Shown here one piece after another: positions 1-7,563 of a stretch of 64,000 bases of DNA (the first letter of the stretch is position 1; every line of letters starts with the position of its first letter). The stretch lies in contig NZ_JAVAJF010000001.1 of assembly GCF_030718085.1 (NCBI RefSeq), forward strand, positions 1,488,001 to 1,552,000. The letters run 5' to 3'. Both the position numbers and the translations under genes were made by a program. This stretch comes from Marinobacter sp. MDS2 (GTDB taxonomy: Bacteria; Pseudomonadota; Gammaproteobacteria; Pseudomonadales; Oleiphilaceae). Below the pieces are notes generated by a model. It had not been told where the DNA came from. It did no database searches and saw nothing but the letters and a program-made list of their open reading frames with translations.

Positions 1-110
1 CCGGCGTAGTCGCCGACTCCATTCCGCGTTTGGAATGGAAAGAAACCATGAACAAAGGCCGGGCCATTTTCAAAGCGGTCGCCATGACCTATAACGATTA
101 CGATCACTAA
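1..110 (+). CDS. trpE: Anthranilate synthase component I, C-terminal end only
   Basis: Only the last 35 codons are present; the gene starts left of the window. The visible tail reads GVVADSIPRLEWKETMNKGR and runs on to a TAA at 108-110. The pattern VADS-P-EW-ET-NK is the usual C-terminal end of the chorismate-binding TrpE subunit, which with TrpG converts chorismate and glutamine to anthranilate. trpG, trpD and trpC lie 8 kb downstream on the same strand, which supports the call. As in Pseudomonas, trpE is separated from trpGDC. The call rests on a short stretch, so it is probable rather than certain. Confidence 0.8.
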   Translation, partial: GVVADSIPRLEWKETMNKGRAIFKAVAMTYNDYDH

Positions 111-134
111 AGCTCGGAACGAACCACCTGCCGA

Positions 135-512
135 TCAGTTCGCTGACGGCAGGTTTCCTCCCAACATATTCTCGACCACTGCGGCGTTGTAGAAGGTTTC
201 CACGGTTTGAATCTTTTCGTCCCGAACCCGGAACCAAACCGCCAACCGCACATCGCCGATCTGCTCGAAGTAGGTCTGGTAATCCAGAATCGCATACACA
301 TGCTCGCCATCGGCACTGAGCTGACGCAGCACCAGATCCTTCTGAATAGCCACCATGCCAAACTGGTACGACACCATGTCATCCCGGTTCAGAAAACGCA
401 TATTCGGGCCGACGTACTCAAAGCCCTCTTCAGCCAGCAGCGTTTTTGCTTTCTCCAGGCGCTGAGCACTTACGTCAGCGATAAATTGCGCCACAATCTC
501 TTTCGGCTGCAT
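135..512 (-). CDS. NTF2/SnoaL-like domain protein
   Basis: A 125-residue protein with the size and layout of a single NTF2-like (SnoaL-type) cone fold. An N-terminal helix (MQPKEIVAQFIADVSAQRLE) is followed by alternating strands with aromatic residues (ILDYQTYFEQ, LAVWFRVRDEKIQTVETFYN). This family includes small ligand-binding proteins and isomerases, and no catalytic assignment is possible here. The ATG at 512 has a GGAG upstream at a normal distance. It runs leftward and lies just downstream of the truncated haemoglobin gene, 20 nt away, so the two are probably cotranscribed. Confidence 0.75.
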   Translation of the reverse strand: MQPKEIVAQFIADVSAQRLEKAKTLLAEEGFEYVGPNMRFLNRDDMVSYQFGMVAIQKDLVLRQLSADGEHVYAILDYQTYFEQIGDVRLAVWFRVRDEKIQTVETFYNAAVVENMLGGNLPSAN

Positions 513-532
513 GACTCAAACTCCAACAATGA

Positions 533-958
533 TTAGCGCGAAACGGGTGCGCTACAAACACTTCTGATTCGCTCAGCTGGCACCCACAGCTGTTCGATCA
601 AGTACGCCTTGAACGACTCATCAAACGGCTGATCGGCCACGGCTTTCTGCATACACAGCATCCAGGCATCGCGATCTTCTTCGCCCACGGGCAAATGCCG
701 ATGAACCATCGGAATGTTGATACTACCGAAATGTTCCGCATACAACCTTGGCCCGCCTAGCCAGCCCGACAAAAAGTAAGCCAATTTGGTGCGGGATTCG
801 GTTAAATCCGGCCGGTGCATCGCCAGAATCTGCCGGGCCTCCGGCAGCGTTTCCATGTAATCGTAAAACGCGTTCACCAACCGGGTAATGCCTTCCAATC
901 CCCCGGCGGCGCGGTACGAGGTGTCCCCGTCGCCGTATTTAGGTACTGCTTTGCTCAT
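533..958 (-). CDS. Group II truncated haemoglobin-like protein
   Basis: A 141-residue globin of the truncated (2-on-2) family, group II (TrHbO-like). Visible features are the N-terminal TSYRAAGGLEGITRLVNAFYDYM with the B-helix tyrosine, the proximal histidine region (MVHRHLPVGEEDRDAWMLCM) and the conserved tryptophan of the G helix (DAW). Such proteins bind haem and O2/NO and are linked to oxygen chemistry or detoxification. The ATG at 958 is followed by a normal coding frame. The downstream NTF2-like gene lies 20 nt away on the same strand. The physiological ligand cannot be told from sequence. Confidence 0.85.
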   Translation of the reverse strand: MSKAVPKYGDGDTSYRAAGGLEGITRLVNAFYDYMETLPEARQILAMHRPDLTESRTKLAYFLSGWLGGPRLYAEHFGSINIPMVHRHLPVGEEDRDAWMLCMQKAVADQPFDESFKAYLIEQLWVPAERIRSVCSAPVSR

Positions 959-1041
959 ATTGCTTTAACTCTAGTGTAAGAAGCTGCCAAGGGCACTCTA
1001 CTACAGTTCTGGCAGGCTTATACACTCGACCATTGAACCTG

Positions 1042-1722
1042 CTACTGAGTAGGCATCAAGGTGATTTCGCGAATGTCGCACCTTGGGTCGGCCGCCATCG
1101 CGTACACAACCGCATCGGCCACATCGCTGGGGTCCAGCTTATCCGGCTTGGCTTCATCGAAAAACGGCGTATTCACCATGCCCGGGCAGATGGTGGTGCA
1201 CCGGCCATTCCACTCCCTCATCTCAGCCGCCAGGTTCTGGCCGAAGCCGTAAGCAAACCACTTAGACGCACCATACACAGAGCCTTTCAGTGTGATCTTG
1301 CCGGCCACGGAACTGGTGATAATAAACTGCCCCTGGGTTTCTTTTAGCGACGGCAGGCTGGCTTTGGCCGTATACAACAGCGCGTTGATGTTCACGTCCA
1401 GCATGGTTTTCCACTCATCGGGATCGCCGTTTTCAATGCCGGGAGAGTTCACGCCGGTACCGGCATTCGCGAACACCACATCGATTCGGCCAAACGCTTC
1501 TTTGGCCTTTTCCACCACATGGGTAATGTCGTCCAGCTTGGAGACATCGGCCGTTACCGCCACGACCTTATCGTCACCCCACTTTTTAACCATTTCATTG
1601 AGCTTATCGGTGCTTCTCGCCGTAATAACAACTTTATGCCCCGCTTCGATCACCTTCTCAACGGTGGCAGCACCAATACCACTGGACGCGCCAGTGATCA
1701 GAACGATTTTTTCATCTTTCAT
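1042..1722 (-). CDS. Short-chain dehydrogenase/reductase (SDR)
   Basis: A classical SDR of 226 residues. The N-terminal nucleotide-binding motif TGASSGIG sits at about residues 10-17, the NAG motif follows in the middle (FANAGTG), and the catalytic Ser (ITSSVAG) and YGASK tetrad lie in the second half. It probably reduces or oxidises a small hydroxy or carbonyl substrate with NAD(P)H. The family resembles YdfG-type enzymes, but the substrate is not decidable. I chose the ATG at 1722 because AGGAG lies 8 nt before it. A longer frame exists upstream but would overlap the divergent exonuclease gene. Confidence 0.87.
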   Translation of the reverse strand: MKDEKIVLITGASSGIGAATVEKVIEAGHKVVITARSTDKLNEMVKKWGDDKVVAVTADVSKLDDITHVVEKAKEAFGRIDVVFANAGTGVNSPGIENGDPDEWKTMLDVNINALLYTAKASLPSLKETQGQFIITSSVAGKITLKGSVYGASKWFAYGFGQNLAAEMREWNGRCTTICPGMVNTPFFDEAKPDKLDPSDVADAVVYAMAADPRCDIREITLMPTQ

Positions 1723-1790
1723 TGCTGTTACTCCTGATTGAGGCCAAGCTCTTTTAGAACTGCGACATTTAACTCTACTCGCGTGAGACG

Positions 1791-3236
1791 ATGACAACCA
1801 GCTACCTCGAACAAACCACGTTTGCGTTTCTCGATATTGAAACCACCGGCGGAAACTCTTCCCACGATCGGATTACGGAAATAGGAATCCGCTTCTGGCG
1901 CGCCGGAGAGGTTGTGGATGAGTGGCAAACATTACTGAACCCCGGCATGCGGATCTCGCCGTTTATCGAGCAACTGACGGGCATCTCCAACGCCATGGTC
2001 GCCGATGCACCGACGTTTGAAGCCATCGCAGATACGCTCGAAGAGAAACTACGGGATACCGTGTTCGTTGCCCACAACGCGCGCTTCGATTACGGCTTCA
2101 TCAAATCGGAATACCGCCGGCTCGGGCGGCTGTTTTCGGCGCGGGTACTGTGCACCGTAAAGCTGTCCCGGCGCCTGTATCCCGAATTTCGTCGGCACAA
2201 CATGGATTCGCTGATCGAACGTCATGGCCTGGCCCAAGTCCAAAGGCACCGGGCCATGGGCGATGTGGCCGCCATGCTCGAGTTTTTCACCCGCGCCCGC
2301 GCTGACAAAGGCGATGATCAAATGGAAGCTGCCATCGCCACCCTGCTGCAAAAGCCAAGCACTCCCTCTCACTTGCCGCCAGACATCCTGAGTGACCTGC
2401 CTCGGGGGCCGGGGGTTTATCGGTTCTACGGCGAAAACGATGCGCTCTTGTATGTGGGCAAGAGCACCAACATTGCCCAGCGCGTGGCCTCGCATTTCTC
2501 CGGCGATCACAACACCAGCAAAGGGGTGCGTATTTCCGAAAGCCTGCGCCGCATCGACTACACCGAAACCGCCGGCGAGCTCGGTGCCCTGCTGCTGGAG
2601 CTGCGGCAAATCAAAACCCTTAGCCCGCTGTTCAACCGGCGGTCCCGCGCGGCGAAAAATCTGGTGAGTATCGAGCTGGCACCGAACGCTTCCGGTTACC
2701 TGCAGGCGCGACTGGTACGGGAGATAGAACCACACCGGCTCGCCAGCTATTTCGGCCTGTTTCGCAGCAAGCGCGATGCCGAGCGCGCGTTAACCGGCAT
2801 TGCCGCCAAAAACGAGCTGTGCAACCAGTTGCTTGGCCTGGAACCCGAGCGTGAAGGCCCCTGTTTTCAGCGCACGTTGGGCCGCTGCAAAGGCGCCTGT
2901 GAAGGGATAGAAGACGTAACCCGGTACAATCTTCGAGTGCAGATTGCGTTTCACCAGCTGCGCTTGAAAACTTGGCCATGGAAAGGCCCGGTCGCGATCG
3001 TGGAGCATCGAAGTGATGGGGCGCCGCCTGATATTCTGGTGATCTACAACTGGATTCACGTCACCACGGTGCACGACGAACAAGAGCTCGATGATCTGTC
3101 GCTGTCTGGCCAGTCAGTAACCTTTGATCTGGACTCTTACAAATTACTGGTCAAAGCTCTGATGGGCCCTGCCGACAAAAACCGCTCCCTGATCGAACTG
3201 CCAGCCGTGGGTGCGCCGGATGTGCTTATGCCGTGA
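1791..3236 (+). CDS. DnaQ-type exonuclease fused to GIY-YIG (UvrC/Cho-like) nuclease
   Basis: A 481-residue two-domain nuclease. Residues about 9-170 form a DEDDh 3'-5' exonuclease: DIETTG with D15/E17, HNARFD at 95-100, and H153/D158 in HRAMGD. Residues about 203-285 form a GIY-YIG domain with GVY at 208-210, YVG at 221-223 and the following conserved arginine. The C-terminal part includes a CKGAC segment typical of UvrC-like proteins. Known relatives combine a polymerase III epsilon-like exonuclease with a Cho/UvrC N-terminal nuclease, and a role in DNA repair is likely. It is divergent from the SDR gene, with 68 nt between their starts. Confidence 0.87.
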   Translation: MTTSYLEQTTFAFLDIETTGGNSSHDRITEIGIRFWRAGEVVDEWQTLLNPGMRISPFIEQLTGISNAMVADAPTFEAIADTLEEKLRDTVFVAHNARFDYGFIKSEYRRLGRLFSARVLCTVKLSRRLYPEFRRHNMDSLIERHGLAQVQRHRAMGDVAAMLEFFTRARADKGDDQMEAAIATLLQKPSTPSHLPPDILSDLPRGPGVYRFYGENDALLYVGKSTNIAQRVASHFSGDHNTSKGVRISESLRRIDYTETAGELGALLLELRQIKTLSPLFNRRSRAAKNLVSIELAPNASGYLQARLVREIEPHRLASYFGLFRSKRDAERALTGIAAKNELCNQLLGLEPEREGPCFQRTLGRCKGACEGIEDVTRYNLRVQIAFHQLRLKTWPWKGPVAIVEHRSDGAPPDILVIYNWIHVTTVHDEQELDDLSLSGQSVTFDLDSYKLLVKALMGPADKNRSLIELPAVGAPDVLMP

Positions 3237-3245
3237 TGGTCGCTC

Positions 3246-3785
3246 TCAGGCTTTGGACTGAAACTCTGAAGCCAGCATTGAGTAAATCGCCTGATCGAGA
3301 TACCGGCCGTTCACATACTCCCGCTCCCGAAACACCCCTTCAAGTTCAAACCCCAAACGCTCGGGAATGGCTCGGCTTCGGGTGTTGCCAGTGGCGCAGG
3401 CAATCTCGATTCGGTTCAAGCCGTACTCCCGAAAGCCTTGCTCAACCAGCGCCTGCACCGCACGCACCATGATGCCTTTGCCCCCATAAGACGCACCCAA
3501 CCAATAGCCAAGACTGCCGCTGCGATTAGACAGATCAAACGGATGAAAGCCACACACGCCACAAAGAGCTGACTCGGAGAAAATGGCGTACTGCGGGCCT
3601 TGGCCGGATTGGTATTGGTTGATGGCGAATTGAAGGAAGGATTCAGTGTCGGCCGGAGACTGGGTTGCATCGACCCAAGGCAACCACTCGCGCAGGTGTT
3701 CGCGGTTGGTGTTTATGAGGCTGAATAGCTCATCTTTGTGGCTTAGGTTGAGCAATTTCAGTTCGGTGGAATCGGCTAAGAGCAA
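3246..3785 (-). CDS. GNAT N-acetyltransferase, RimJ/RimL type
   Basis: A 179-residue GNAT-fold acetyltransferase similar to ribosomal-protein serine acetyltransferases (RimL/YdaF group). It shows the N-terminal REHLREWLPWVD segment common to that group, the acetyl-CoA-binding stretch (YWLGASYGGKGIMVRAVQAL) and the NTRSRAIPERLGFELEGVFRE segment. The start is a TTG at 3785 with AGGAG about seven bases upstream; no better ATG exists in frame. It runs leftward and converges with the exonuclease fusion, with only nine bases between the stops. The true substrate is unknown. Confidence 0.85.
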   Translation of the reverse strand: MLLADSTELKLLNLSHKDELFSLINTNREHLREWLPWVDATQSPADTESFLQFAINQYQSGQGPQYAIFSESALCGVCGFHPFDLSNRSGSLGYWLGASYGGKGIMVRAVQALVEQGFREYGLNRIEIACATGNTRSRAIPERLGFELEGVFREREYVNGRYLDQAIYSMLASEFQSKA

Positions 3786-3804
3786 TTCGATCTCCTATTA
3801 CGCG

Positions 3805-4422
3805 TTAAACGAGCCCATAGATGCGTGCAAACGGATCCCGGCCGGCATCGCTCTGCCATTCGTATTCGGCCAGCGTAGCGATACTGTTCGCCATTTCCCG
3901 CCCAAGCATTTTCTGAATCAGCGCCAAGGTCATGTCGATGCCAGCCGATACACCTGAAGACGTAAAAAACCGACCATCTTCAACCCAGCGCGCTTCCTTT
4001 ACCCAGTGCACCCGCTCGCCTTGAGACGTGGCCCAATCAAACGCTTTCTTGTTGGTTGTGGCCCTCATGCCATCCAGTATTCCGGCCTTTGCCAACAAGG
4101 CGCTGCCCGTGCACACGGAGGTAACGTATTCACATGTTCTGGCTTGATCCACAATCCACTGCAGGAATACGTCGTTCGACACTTCAGCCCGTGTTCCTAT
4201 GCCACCCGGCACCAAAAGAATATCGAAGTTCGGTGCATCGTAAAATGCCACATCAGCGACCGACCTCGGCCCTTGGGCGCTGGCCACTTCACCGCCTTTT
4301 TCTGAGACCAGCTGGAGTTCGAAATGGTCCGGCGCCTGGCCATACATCTCCAGTGGGCCAAATACGTCGAGAAGCTCAAATCCGGGGAAGAGAACAACGC
4401 CTACTGATCGTTTGTTTTTCAT
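3805..4422 (-). CDS. DJ-1/PfpI family protein, isonitrile hydratase-like
   Basis: A 205-residue DJ-1/PfpI domain protein. The nucleophile elbow is VTSVCTGSALLAKAG with the conserved cysteine, and the N-terminal VGVVLFPGFELLDVFGPLE is typical of the group that includes isocyanide (isonitrile) hydratases and the sensor domains of AraC-type regulators. There is no DNA-binding domain, so it is a stand-alone enzyme or stress protein. The ATG at 4422 begins the frame. It lies upstream of the acetyltransferase on the same strand, with 19 bases between them, so an operon is likely. Confidence 0.82.
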   Translation of the reverse strand: MKNKRSVGVVLFPGFELLDVFGPLEMYGQAPDHFELQLVSEKGGEVASAQGPRSVADVAFYDAPNFDILLVPGGIGTRAEVSNDVFLQWIVDQARTCEYVTSVCTGSALLAKAGILDGMRATTNKKAFDWATSQGERVHWVKEARWVEDGRFFTSSGVSAGIDMTLALIQKMLGREMANSIATLAEYEWQSDAGRDPFARIYGLV

Positions 4423-4447
4423 CGAGCCTACCTATCCTTTCAAAAGA

Positions 4448-4723
4448 CTAACAACCCCACCAATTCCAAATCTTGCCGATACCGCGCCAGATGCCCCCGA
4501 GAATAGCGGGAAACAGTTTCGGGAGCAGCAGGGCCAATACAGCAAAAATGATGATACAGGTGACGAGGTAACGACTACTGAGAAAACCATCCCAATACAC
4601 GGCCAGTTCCAGGTTTACCCAGAACCAAACGAATGCTGCCGTTGGGATAGAGAAGAATAGCGATGCGAAGAGGCTGATCAGCCTTGATTCAATTGGTCCG
4701 CCTTGGCCGCGATTATTTGCCAT
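4448..4723 (-). CDS. Small two-helix membrane protein, unknown
   Basis: A 91-residue protein with a polar N-terminus and two hydrophobic segments at about residues 15-38 and 52-78, ending in a tryptophan-rich tail (GIGKIWNWWGC). I do not recognise a family. The ATG at 4723 is the only reasonable start. It precedes the PfpI-like gene by 25 nt on the same strand and may be its first operon partner. It is probably an inner-membrane protein. Confidence 0.6.
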   Translation of the reverse strand: MANNRGQGGPIESRLISLFASLFFSIPTAAFVWFWVNLELAVYWDGFLSSRYLVTCIIIFAVLALLLPKLFPAILGGIWRGIGKIWNWWGC

Positions 4724-4818
4724 GATTTTTGAACATTCCTTGTTTATTTCGTCTTAGATTTGCCCGAATAAGGGGCGGCAGCGTAGGCACGCCCGCCAAC
4801 AGTCATTGGCCAACCCCT

Positions 4819-4846
4819 TGCATGCGCATAACTATGCGCATAAGAT
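4819..4846 (+). promoter_or_regulatory. Promoter and likely operator of ccdAB
   Basis: The 8-bp palindrome ATGCGCAT occurs twice, at 4822-4829 and 4834-4841, separated by four bases. It lies between a possible -35 (TTGCAT, 4819-4824) and a possible -10 (TAAGAT, 4841-4846). The pair sits 40 nt before the antitoxin start. CcdA-type antitoxins repress their own promoters, so this is the obvious candidate site. The function is inferred. Confidence 0.6.
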
Positions 4847-4881
4847 CAAGCTATGCATTCTATATCTTCTTGGAGGTCCTT

Positions 4882-5127
4882 ATGGCCGAACTCTATAACT
4901 CAGCCGCCCCCAAAAAAGCAGCGAACCTCTCAATCAATAGCGACCTTCTGCGTAAAACCCGGGAACTGAACATCAACTTGTCTGCCACCCTGGAACGAGC
5001 TCTGAAAGAAGAGCTTGCAAAACGCGAAGCTGCACAATGGGTTGAAGAAAATCGTGCTGCGATAAAAAGCTACAACGATTTTGTCGAACAACATGGATGC
5101 TTCGGCGACGAATTCAGGGAGTTCTGA
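4882..5127 (+). CDS. ccdA: CcdA-like antitoxin
   Basis: An 81-residue antitoxin. The N-terminal part (KKAANLSINSDLLRKTRELNINLS) matches the ribbon-helix-helix DNA-binding domain of CcdA. The C-terminal part (WVEENRAAIKSYNDFVEQHG) matches the flexible toxin-binding arm, and the F at the end of GDEFREF is typical. GGAGG lies five bases before the ATG at 4882, which excludes longer starts. Its stop overlaps the toxin start (TGATG). Its role is to neutralise CcdB and repress the operon. Confidence 0.9.
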   Translation: MAELYNSAAPKKAANLSINSDLLRKTRELNINLSATLERALKEELAKREAAQWVEENRAAIKSYNDFVEQHGCFGDEFREF

Positions 5128-5444
5128 TGGCACAGTTCGATGTGTACCCCAACCCGAGTAAAACCAGCAAGGCTCATTACCCTTACCTTGTGGACATTCA
5201 AAGCAGCCTTTTGAGCGATTTGGCAACTCGCATTGTTGTCCCTTTGGGCAAACGTTCTGCCTTCGGTGGCGAAGCCATGCAAGGGCTCACTCCAGAAATC
5301 AGCTTTGCCGACGAGGAGCTGTTGCTGTTAACTCCGCAAATTTCGGCCGTGCCTGAAAAACACCTCAAGAGCCCCATTGGTTCTCTCTCGCATTTCAGAG
5401 ATCAGATTGTTGGAGCGCTGGACCTGGCCATCACCGGTATTTAG
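5127..5444 (+). CDS. ccdB: CcdB-like gyrase-poisoning toxin
   Basis: A 105-residue CcdB homologue: MAQFDVYPNPSKTSKAHYPY, then DIQSSLLSDLATRIVVPL, and the C-terminal SLSHFRDQIVGALDLAITGI. CcdB traps DNA gyrase on DNA. In the F-plasmid toxin the last three residues (W-G-I) are needed for toxicity. Here they are T-G-I, as I recall for the CcdB of the Vibrio fischeri chromosomal integron, so it belongs to that chromosomal class and looks intact. The stop TAG lies inside a palindromic, attC-like element. Confidence 0.9.
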   Translation: MAQFDVYPNPSKTSKAHYPYLVDIQSSLLSDLATRIVVPLGKRSAFGGEAMQGLTPEISFADEELLLLTPQISAVPEKHLKSPIGSLSHFRDQIVGALDLAITGI

Positions 5445-5522
5445 CGCCAGCCAGCATGCGCGGCTACGGAATGGAGGCGAAGCCGCAATGCAGTAGGCGT
5501 CGCGTGCCTGGCCTTGTTAAAT
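5439..5522 (+). repeat. 84-bp imperfect palindrome resembling an integron attC site
   Basis: The element begins ATTTAGC (5439-5445, containing the ccdB stop) and ends GTTAAAT (5516-5522), which fits the attC R' consensus GTTRRRY. The ends pair in six of seven positions. Inside, CCAGCATGCG pairs with the complement of CGCGTGCCTGG with one extra base in one arm, and GCGGCT (5460-5465) pairs with AGCCGC (5481-5486). Length, end boxes, a one-base bulge and a stop codon inside the left box are all attC-like. The left box is imperfect (AGC for AAC) and no integrase is visible, so this remains tentative. Confidence 0.45.
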
Positions 5523-5828
5523 TCAAGGCTTGAAGACCTTCCCATAGTAGATCTCCAGCTCATCATTAATTTCTCGGAGTCTTGAGTCGATATGAGCGAT
5601 TGCTCTGTAAGCTTCCTCTGCGCCATTCATTTCGCCAACTTCCTTCGCAAGCTCACCTTTTCTGCTCAGCAAATCCAGATAATGCACCCTCAGAGATAGT
5701 AGTGAGTTAAGGCGCCCAATATCGTTGGATTGCTTAGCTGATCTTGCCGACCGACGAGCATAAATCGCGGACAGGACTGCAATAAGGACAGAGACGATCG
5801 TAATTCCTGACCCAATTAAAATCTCTAT
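5523..5828 (-). CDS. Small membrane-anchored coiled-coil protein with apparent ATA start
   Basis: An open frame of 101 residues that clearly looks coding. A hydrophobic N-terminal segment (EILIGSGITIVSVLIAVLSA) at residues 2-21 is followed by basic residues (ARRSARSAK) and a long charged helical region rich in Leu, Glu and Arg. The family is unknown. No ATG, GTG or TTG exists between the upstream in-frame stop and the hydrophobic segment. The only codon at a proper distance from a strong GAGGAG is ATA at 5828. Either this is a rare start, or the gene has been disabled by a point change from ATG. Confidence 0.55.
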   Translation of the reverse strand: MEILIGSGITIVSVLIAVLSAIYARRSARSAKQSNDIGRLNSLLSLRVHYLDLLSRKGELAKEVGEMNGAEEAYRAIAHIDSRLREINDELEIYYGKVFKP

Positions 5829-5852
5829 GCCGTTCTCCTCAAATTTAACAGC

Positions 5853-5880
5853 GAGTTATACGAACACGCTCGTATAACTC
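5853..5880. repeat. Perfect inverted repeat upstream of the coiled-coil gene
   Basis: GAGTTATACG (5853-5862) and CGTATAACTC (5871-5880) are perfect complements around an 8-nt loop. It ends 22 nt upstream of the GAGGAG of the leftward gene at 5523-5828, so it could be an operator or a hairpin in its leader. The rest of the gene-free stretch 5829-6174 is AT-rich and shows nothing else I can name. The flanking ATTTAAC (5843-5849) repeats the end box of the 5439-5522 element. Confidence 0.5.
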
Positions 5881-6174
5881 CGTCCCTTTAAATAAAATCA
5901 GCGCCCCAAACGGCACCACACCAATCACACTTGAACTTATACCCCTTGGCCCCGTGAGGTTTTCTCCACGAAATCAGCACGCCCCACAGCAACCATATCA
6001 AAAGCTTACTAACAGTCACCCTTTTTCCCACAAATTTCCGAGAACCGCTTCCCAATCAACACAGTGAGCGCCCGCTCTCATTAACCACCAACCCCATGCA
6101 GAAGTCGTCGCAATCCCGCTATACTCCAAAACCATCACCTCTCCACCCCCAAGCTAAATTCCGTAAGGCCTTCA

Positions 6175-7539
6175 ATGACCAACAAAACCACACTGCGGAT
6201 TGCCACTCTTTCTCCGGTTCGCTCGCCGATCAGTGCCAACAGCGAACACCGTGCGGCAAAGGCGTTGCAAGGTGGTTCCGGTTACTACGGTGGCAAGCGT
6301 TTGCTGCCGGCTTCGGGCGCGCTTACGTCGTTCGATTGGCCTTGGGCCAACGGCTACGGCACGCTGGCTCACGACAGCTTGCCGGTGTTCTTCCAGCCGT
6401 TTGATTGCTACGACATTGATCATTCGGCCGCTCGGGCGCGTTCGGAGAATCTGGCGCGCATTTGTAGTGACTGGAACGGCGAGATCGAGGCCAGCCAGCT
6501 GTTTCTGTACGACGACACGGTGGCACTGCTGCGGCTGGATGTCATGATCCAAGTGGACGAGGCCACGCTTGAAACGCTGATTGAATCCGGCCTGTTAGAC
6601 CGTACCCTGTCGGATGCGGCGAGTGATGTTTACGGGGCGCTGATTTATCCGTGTTTTCAGGCGTATTGCTGGGAGTTTTCCGGACGCTTTGGCAAGCGCA
6701 AATCTGGCGATGAGCAACAGCTTCGCGACCCGAACAAGCTGACGGTGTTTAAAGACGTTGCGTTCAAGGAAGCAACCGCTCCCGCTAGCCATGTGCTCTG
6801 GACTGGGCGCAGTATTGTGGCCAGCCCGGAAGAGCTGGATCAGCCTCTGGGTGAGTTGTTACGCCAGTGGGCGTCTTACGCCGGTTCCCTCGACGATCTC
6901 AAACAGGCGCGCCACTATGTGGGCTCTGGCAACATTCTGGTGGTGGGTGACCAGCCGCAAGACTGCCGCGACGACTGGTTCCGGGGTTTGTCCATCTGCC
7001 AGCTTTATAACGCCATTCTGTTCATTTACGGCGCCATTCTGAAATCCAGTTATTCACAGCTCACCGATCTGTTGGACGCGAAGCGCACTCGTAACGGCGA
7101 ACTGAACCGGTTGATGGCGAACATTACCGTGAGTCTGGATCACCTTGAATTTAGCCGTTTGGAGTTTAAGGAAGCCCGCGCAGGGGTGCAGGCCGACCGT
7201 GCCCGCATTGTGGAAGACACCTGCGCGGCCTGGCAGCTGGATACTCTGATCAGCAGCGCGCTGGAACGCACGGATTTGATTCGTTCACGCATCGCCCGGC
7301 TGCTGGAAGCGCGCAAATCCCGTGTGGATAAAACCGTTGAATTGATTCTGGCTGGCATCGGGGGCGTGGCGCTGGTGGAGCTGTTTCTCTCGCTCACCAC
7401 CGCATCCCGCAGCCTGCCCAAAGATGATTTCCCCGGCATTCTGGATGTGTTCTTGTGGTTGCCGCCCAACGGGGCCATTGCGTTATCGTCTGCTCTGCTG
7501 GTGACGATCTTCATCTATATTTATCTGGCCAAACGCTGA
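6175..7539 (+). CDS. Unrecognised protein with C-terminal membrane hairpin
   Basis: A 454-residue protein. The first 300 residues are soluble-looking with many aromatic residues. Residues about 300-390 are helical and charged (LDAKRTRNGELNRLMANITVS, then a long heptad-like stretch), and two hydrophobic segments near 395-410 and 430-452 end the chain (AGIGGVALVELFLSL and IALSSALLVTIFIYIYL). This looks like a cytoplasmic domain anchored by a C-terminal hairpin. I cannot name a family. The ATG at 6175 is the first in the frame. The next gene begins 24 nt downstream, so the two form a likely pair. Confidence 0.65.
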   Translation: MTNKTTLRIATLSPVRSPISANSEHRAAKALQGGSGYYGGKRLLPASGALTSFDWPWANGYGTLAHDSLPVFFQPFDCYDIDHSAARARSENLARICSDWNGEIEASQLFLYDDTVALLRLDVMIQVDEATLETLIESGLLDRTLSDAASDVYGALIYPCFQAYCWEFSGRFGKRKSGDEQQLRDPNKLTVFKDVAFKEATAPASHVLWTGRSIVASPEELDQPLGELLRQWASYAGSLDDLKQARHYVGSGNILVVGDQPQDCRDDWFRGLSICQLYNAILFIYGAILKSSYSQLTDLLDAKRTRNGELNRLMANITVSLDHLEFSRLEFKEARAGVQADRARIVEDTCAAWQLDTLISSALERTDLIRSRIARLLEARKSRVDKTVELILAGIGGVALVELFLSLTTASRSLPKDDFPGILDVFLWLPPNGAIALSSALLVTIFIYIYLAKR

Positions 7540-7563
7540 CTCGCCACTGATAAGGTTTTAACC

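Noticed and set aside
207-536. Plus-strand open frame opposite the NTF2-like gene
   Set aside because: No ribosome binding site or family pattern; it mirrors the coding strand of the gene on the other side.
4760-4800. A left attC partner before ccdA
   Set aside because: A GC-rich imperfect repeat is present, but no GTTRRRY-type end box was found.
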